A stretch of DNA of 7,913 nucleotides from an uncultured bacterium. Its GTDB lineage: Bacteria > Cyanobacteriota > Vampirovibrionia > Gastranaerophilales > Gastranaerophilaceae. The notes under the pieces were generated by a model that was not told the DNA's origin, did not search any database, and worked only from the letters and a program-made list of their open reading frames with translations. A program made the position numbers and the translations under genes. Location: contig CAMVQX010000074.1 in NCBI GenBank assembly GCA_947169755.1, positions 1 to 7,913 on the forward strand, written 5' to 3'. Shown piece by piece: positions 5,562-7,913 of the stretch; positions within the stretch are counted from its first letter, which is position 1, and each line of letters starts with the position of its first letter.

Positions 5562-6893
5562 ATGAAAAAAGTTTTTATAGACACAATGGGTTGTCAGATG
5601 AACAAATCAGATACCGAGAGAATGTTAGGTATGCTGGCTCATTTTGATTATGAAGAAACTAAAGTGCCTGAGGATGCAGATTTGTTGATGGTTAATACAT
5701 GTTCAATCAGGCAATTGTCTGAGGATAAGGCTTTTAGCGCCGTTGGTACTTGGGGAAAATGGAAAAAAGAATTCGGAAAAGATATTAAGATAGGTTTTTG
5801 CGGGTGCGTTGCGCAGCAAAAAGCTCAAGAAATTTTTAAACGAGCGCCTTATGTTGATTTTGTACTTGGAACTCATAAAATATACGCCCTGCCTGAAATT
5901 ATAAGACGTATAAATAATGGTGAAAGAATTTGCGAATGTACGGAAACTAACCAAACAGAAGATGATCTTGCCCAAAACTATGAGATTGACCGCGTAAAAG
6001 GTGTTAATGCTTGGATTCCGATAACAGAAGGGTGTAATAATTTCTGTACTTACTGTATTGTGCCTTATACGAGAGGTAGGGAGCGCTCAAGGCAACCGGA
6101 AATTATTATTAAAGAAGCTAAAGATGCTCTAAATGCCGGTTACAAAGAGATTACTCTTTTGGGACAAAATGTTGATAGTTACGGCAAAGATTTTACTGAT
6201 AAAAATTATCGATTGGCTCAGCTTCTAAGGGATTTGAATTCATTGGAAGGAAATTTTAGAATTCGTTTTGTAACTTCTTATCCTACTGATATTACGGATG
6301 AGTTGATAGAAACTGTTGTTGAGTTGGACAAAGTTTGTGAATATTTTCATATTCCGATGCAATCCGGAAACAGCACAGTTTTGAAGGCAATGAACAGAAG
6401 ATATGACAGAGAAACGTATGCAAAAATTGTGCAAAAAGTACGGGATATGGTGCCTGATGTTACGATAACGAGTGATTTTATTGCAGGTTTTCCTGGAGAA
6501 ACAGAAGAACAGTTTGAGGATACTCTTACTGCTATTGATGAATTTGAACTTGATTATTGTAATGTTGCGGCATATTCTCCTCGTGAAAAAACTGTTGCGG
6601 CAAGATGGGTTGACAAATTTGTTCCCGAAGATATTAAAGATGAGAGGTTTCAGCGTCTGAACAAAAAAATTCAAGAAAACTGTTTAAAATCAAACAAAAA
6701 ATATGTCGGACGTGAAATGGAAGTTTTGGTAGAAAATTTTTATGAACACAAAGGTAAAATGATAAATACCGGTAAAACCAGAAACTTCAAAACGGTTCAT
6801 ATTCCAAGTGACAGTGATTTGACAGGTCAATTTGTAAACGTAAAAATAACGGGTGCAAAAACTTGGTATTTACAAGGCGAAATAACAGACTAA
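5562..6893 (+). CDS. miaB: MiaB, tRNA-2-methylthio-N6-dimethylallyladenosine synthase
   Basis: MiaB is a radical-SAM methylthiotransferase that adds a methylthio group to i6A37 of tRNAs reading UNN codons, which stabilises codon pairing. From the chosen ATG the protein has 443 residues, normal for the family. The N-terminal domain carries the auxiliary cluster cysteines C11 (in MGCQMNKSD), C47 (NTCSIR) and C82 (CGCVAQ). The radical-SAM core has C158, C162 and C165 in EGCNNFCTYCIVPYTRGRE. Further family stretches are LLGQNVDSYG and FHIPMQSGN, and a C-terminal TRAM domain (about 382-443) probably grips the tRNA. GCQMN, CSIR and the TRGRE context fit MiaB better than the relatives MtaB and RimO. 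It is divergent from the acyl ligase gene and converges on priA with only three bases between the stops. Confidence 0.97.
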   Translation: MKKVFIDTMGCQMNKSDTERMLGMLAHFDYEETKVPEDADLLMVNTCSIRQLSEDKAFSAVGTWGKWKKEFGKDIKIGFCGCVAQQKAQEIFKRAPYVDFVLGTHKIYALPEIIRRINNGERICECTETNQTEDDLAQNYEIDRVKGVNAWIPITEGCNNFCTYCIVPYTRGRERSRQPEIIIKEAKDALNAGYKEITLLGQNVDSYGKDFTDKNYRLAQLLRDLNSLEGNFRIRFVTSYPTDITDELIETVVELDKVCEYFHIPMQSGNSTVLKAMNRRYDRETYAKIVQKVRDMVPDVTITSDFIAGFPGETEEQFEDTLTAIDEFELDYCNVAAYSPREKTVAARWVDKFVPEDIKDERFQRLNKKIQENCLKSNKKYVGREMEVLVENFYEHKGKMINTGKTRNFKTVHIPSDSDLTGQFVNVKITGAKTWYLQGEITD

Positions 6894-6896
6894 CTT

Positions 6897-7913
6897 TTAT
6901 AAAATATCCAGCGGATCAACGTCTATTGAAAGTTTTATATCCTTTGGCATTATTATTTTGCTTAGGAAACTCGAAATAAACTGATGTCCTTTTTCTTCAA
7001 GTTTGTTTTTTATTAAAATTTGGAATCTGTATTGACTGTTGATTCTTTCAATTACGCAGGGCGTAGGACCGAGAACTTCTATTCTTTCGGATAATCCGAA
7101 TTTTTCAATCATCGTACAAAGTCTTAAAGCAATTTCTTGTGCGGATTTTTCCGCTCTGAAATTATTTAATGAGCTTAAAACAAGTCTTACAATCTTGCTG
7201 AACGGCGGATAATCAAATTCTTCACGTGCTGCAATTTCTGTTTTATAAAATTCCATATAATTTTGAGATTTTGCACTTTCCAGAGCATAAAATTCGGGGT
7301 TGTAAGTCTGAAATAATACTTTGCCTGCAAATTCTCCTCTGCCGGCACGTCCTGCAACCTGTGTTAATAATTGAAAGCCCCTTTCTGATGCTCTAAAATC
7401 CGGCAAATTAAAACTTGCATCGGCGGAAATTACACCGACAAGTGTAACATTAGGATTATCTAAACCTTTTGCAATCATTTGAGTGCCTACTAATATATCA
7501 ATTTCTTTACGCTGAAAACGTTCTAAAAGTCTGATATGTTCTCCTTTTCTGACTAAAATATCGCTGTCTATGCGTTCAACAACTTTATCAGGGAAAATAT
7601 CTTTTATATATTGTTCAATTTTTTGTGTACCCGTTCCGCTTGTCCTCAAAGCATCAGAGCCGCATTCGGGGCAGGTATCGGGGAAATACGAAATGTGATT
7701 GCAATAGTGGCATTTTAAATGGTTGTCTTTTGCATGCCAAATCATAGGAATTGCACAATTCGGACATTCTATAACGTGTCCGCAAGCCTTGCATTGAGTG
7801 TATGTTGAAAAGCCTCTGCGATTAATGAGCAAAATAACTTGCTGACCTTTTTCCAATGTTTCTTTAATCTCAGTTTGCATAGGAATTGAAATGACGTTTT
7901 TGTAAGCTGCTTT
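6897..7913 (-). CDS. priA: Primosomal helicase PriA, C-terminal part, 5' end beyond window
   Basis: PriA is a 3'-5' DNA helicase that recognises stalled forks and reloads the replisome. The frame is open through the right edge. Eleven codons precede the Met at 7880 and continue the protein, so that Met is internal. The 338 visible residues start just before the second helicase lobe (LLINRRGFST at 28-37). Next come eight zinc-binding cysteines (41, 44, 50, 53, 68, 71, 81, 84) in four CxxC pairs, as in PriA and unlike most helicases. Motif V appears as VGTQMIAKG (142-150) and motif VI as QLLTQVAGRAGR (181-192). The C-terminal domain follows, with LPTP-like VLGPTPCVIERI and the ending LSIDVDPLDIL, matching the family's DVDP end. 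All eight cysteines and the arginine finger region look intact. The Walker A domain and the N-terminal DNA-binding domain are outside the window. Confidence 0.97.
   Translation of the reverse strand, partial: KAAYKNVISIPMQTEIKETLEKGQQVILLINRRGFSTYTQCKACGHVIECPNCAIPMIWHAKDNHLKCHYCNHISYFPDTCPECGSDALRTSGTGTQKIEQYIKDIFPDKVVERIDSDILVRKGEHIRLLERFQRKEIDILVGTQMIAKGLDNPNVTLVGVISADASFNLPDFRASERGFQLLTQVAGRAGRGEFAGKVLFQTYNPEFYALESAKSQNYMEFYKTEIAAREEFDYPPFSKIVRLVLSSLNNFRAEKSAQEIALRLCTMIEKFGLSERIEVLGPTPCVIERINSQYRFQILIKNKLEEKGHQFISSFLSKIIMPKDIKLSIDVDPLDIL

Noticed and set aside
6240..6674. 144-codon frame antisense to miaB
   Set aside because: It lies wholly inside the radical-SAM and C-terminal part of an intact miaB, and its product has no recognisable features.
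7878..7880. ATG at 7880 as the true start of a short PriA
   Set aside because: The frame stays open to the window edge with PriA-like sequence, and the helicase ATP-binding domain must lie upstream; the Met is internal.

Overview
The window is an AT-rich, gene-dense stretch of bacterial chromosome. It holds two truncated edge genes (dnaK at the left, priA at the right), five complete protein genes that are easy to call, and one very small gene. No tRNA, rRNA, CRISPR array, insertion sequence or phage gene was seen, and no gene-free stretch exceeds about 110 bases. Shine-Dalgarno sites are AGGA/GAGG-like and the code is standard. The DnaK fragment reads most like cyanobacterial-type DnaK in remembered family sequences (for example the stretches around GKEPNQSVNPDEVV and FRLDGIPPA). 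Together with the AT-rich composition this suggests a non-photosynthetic relative of Cyanobacteria (Melainabacteria/Gastranaerophilales-like), but this placement is an inference and is not proven by the window.

Layout: (1) 2-1162, the C-terminal 386 residues of DnaK on the + strand, ending in a strong hairpin that can terminate in both directions. (2) 1199-2689, a tight three-gene minus-strand cluster, read right to left: a 51-residue unknown protein, a 171-residue unknown protein, then prmC. The first two are joined by a one-base TAATG overlap and the last two by a 14-base overlap. (3) 2788-3693, a minus-strand gene for a 301-residue all-helical repeat protein of unknown role, with its own plausible promoter. 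(4) 3800-5473, a minus-strand long-chain acyl-CoA/acyl-ACP ligase-like gene. (5) 5474-5561, a divergent promoter region. (6) 5562-6893, miaB on the + strand. (7) 6897-7913, the C-terminal part of priA on the minus strand, whose stop lies three bases from the miaB stop.

Most recognisable genes are housekeeping: protein folding (DnaK), release-factor methylation (PrmC), tRNA methylthiolation (MiaB), replication restart (PriA) and fatty-acid activation. They do not form one pathway, and the gene order looks like ordinary core genome. The less explained parts are the two small proteins co-encoded with prmC and the helical-repeat protein. I see no convincing sign of a new multi-gene defence or mobile system.
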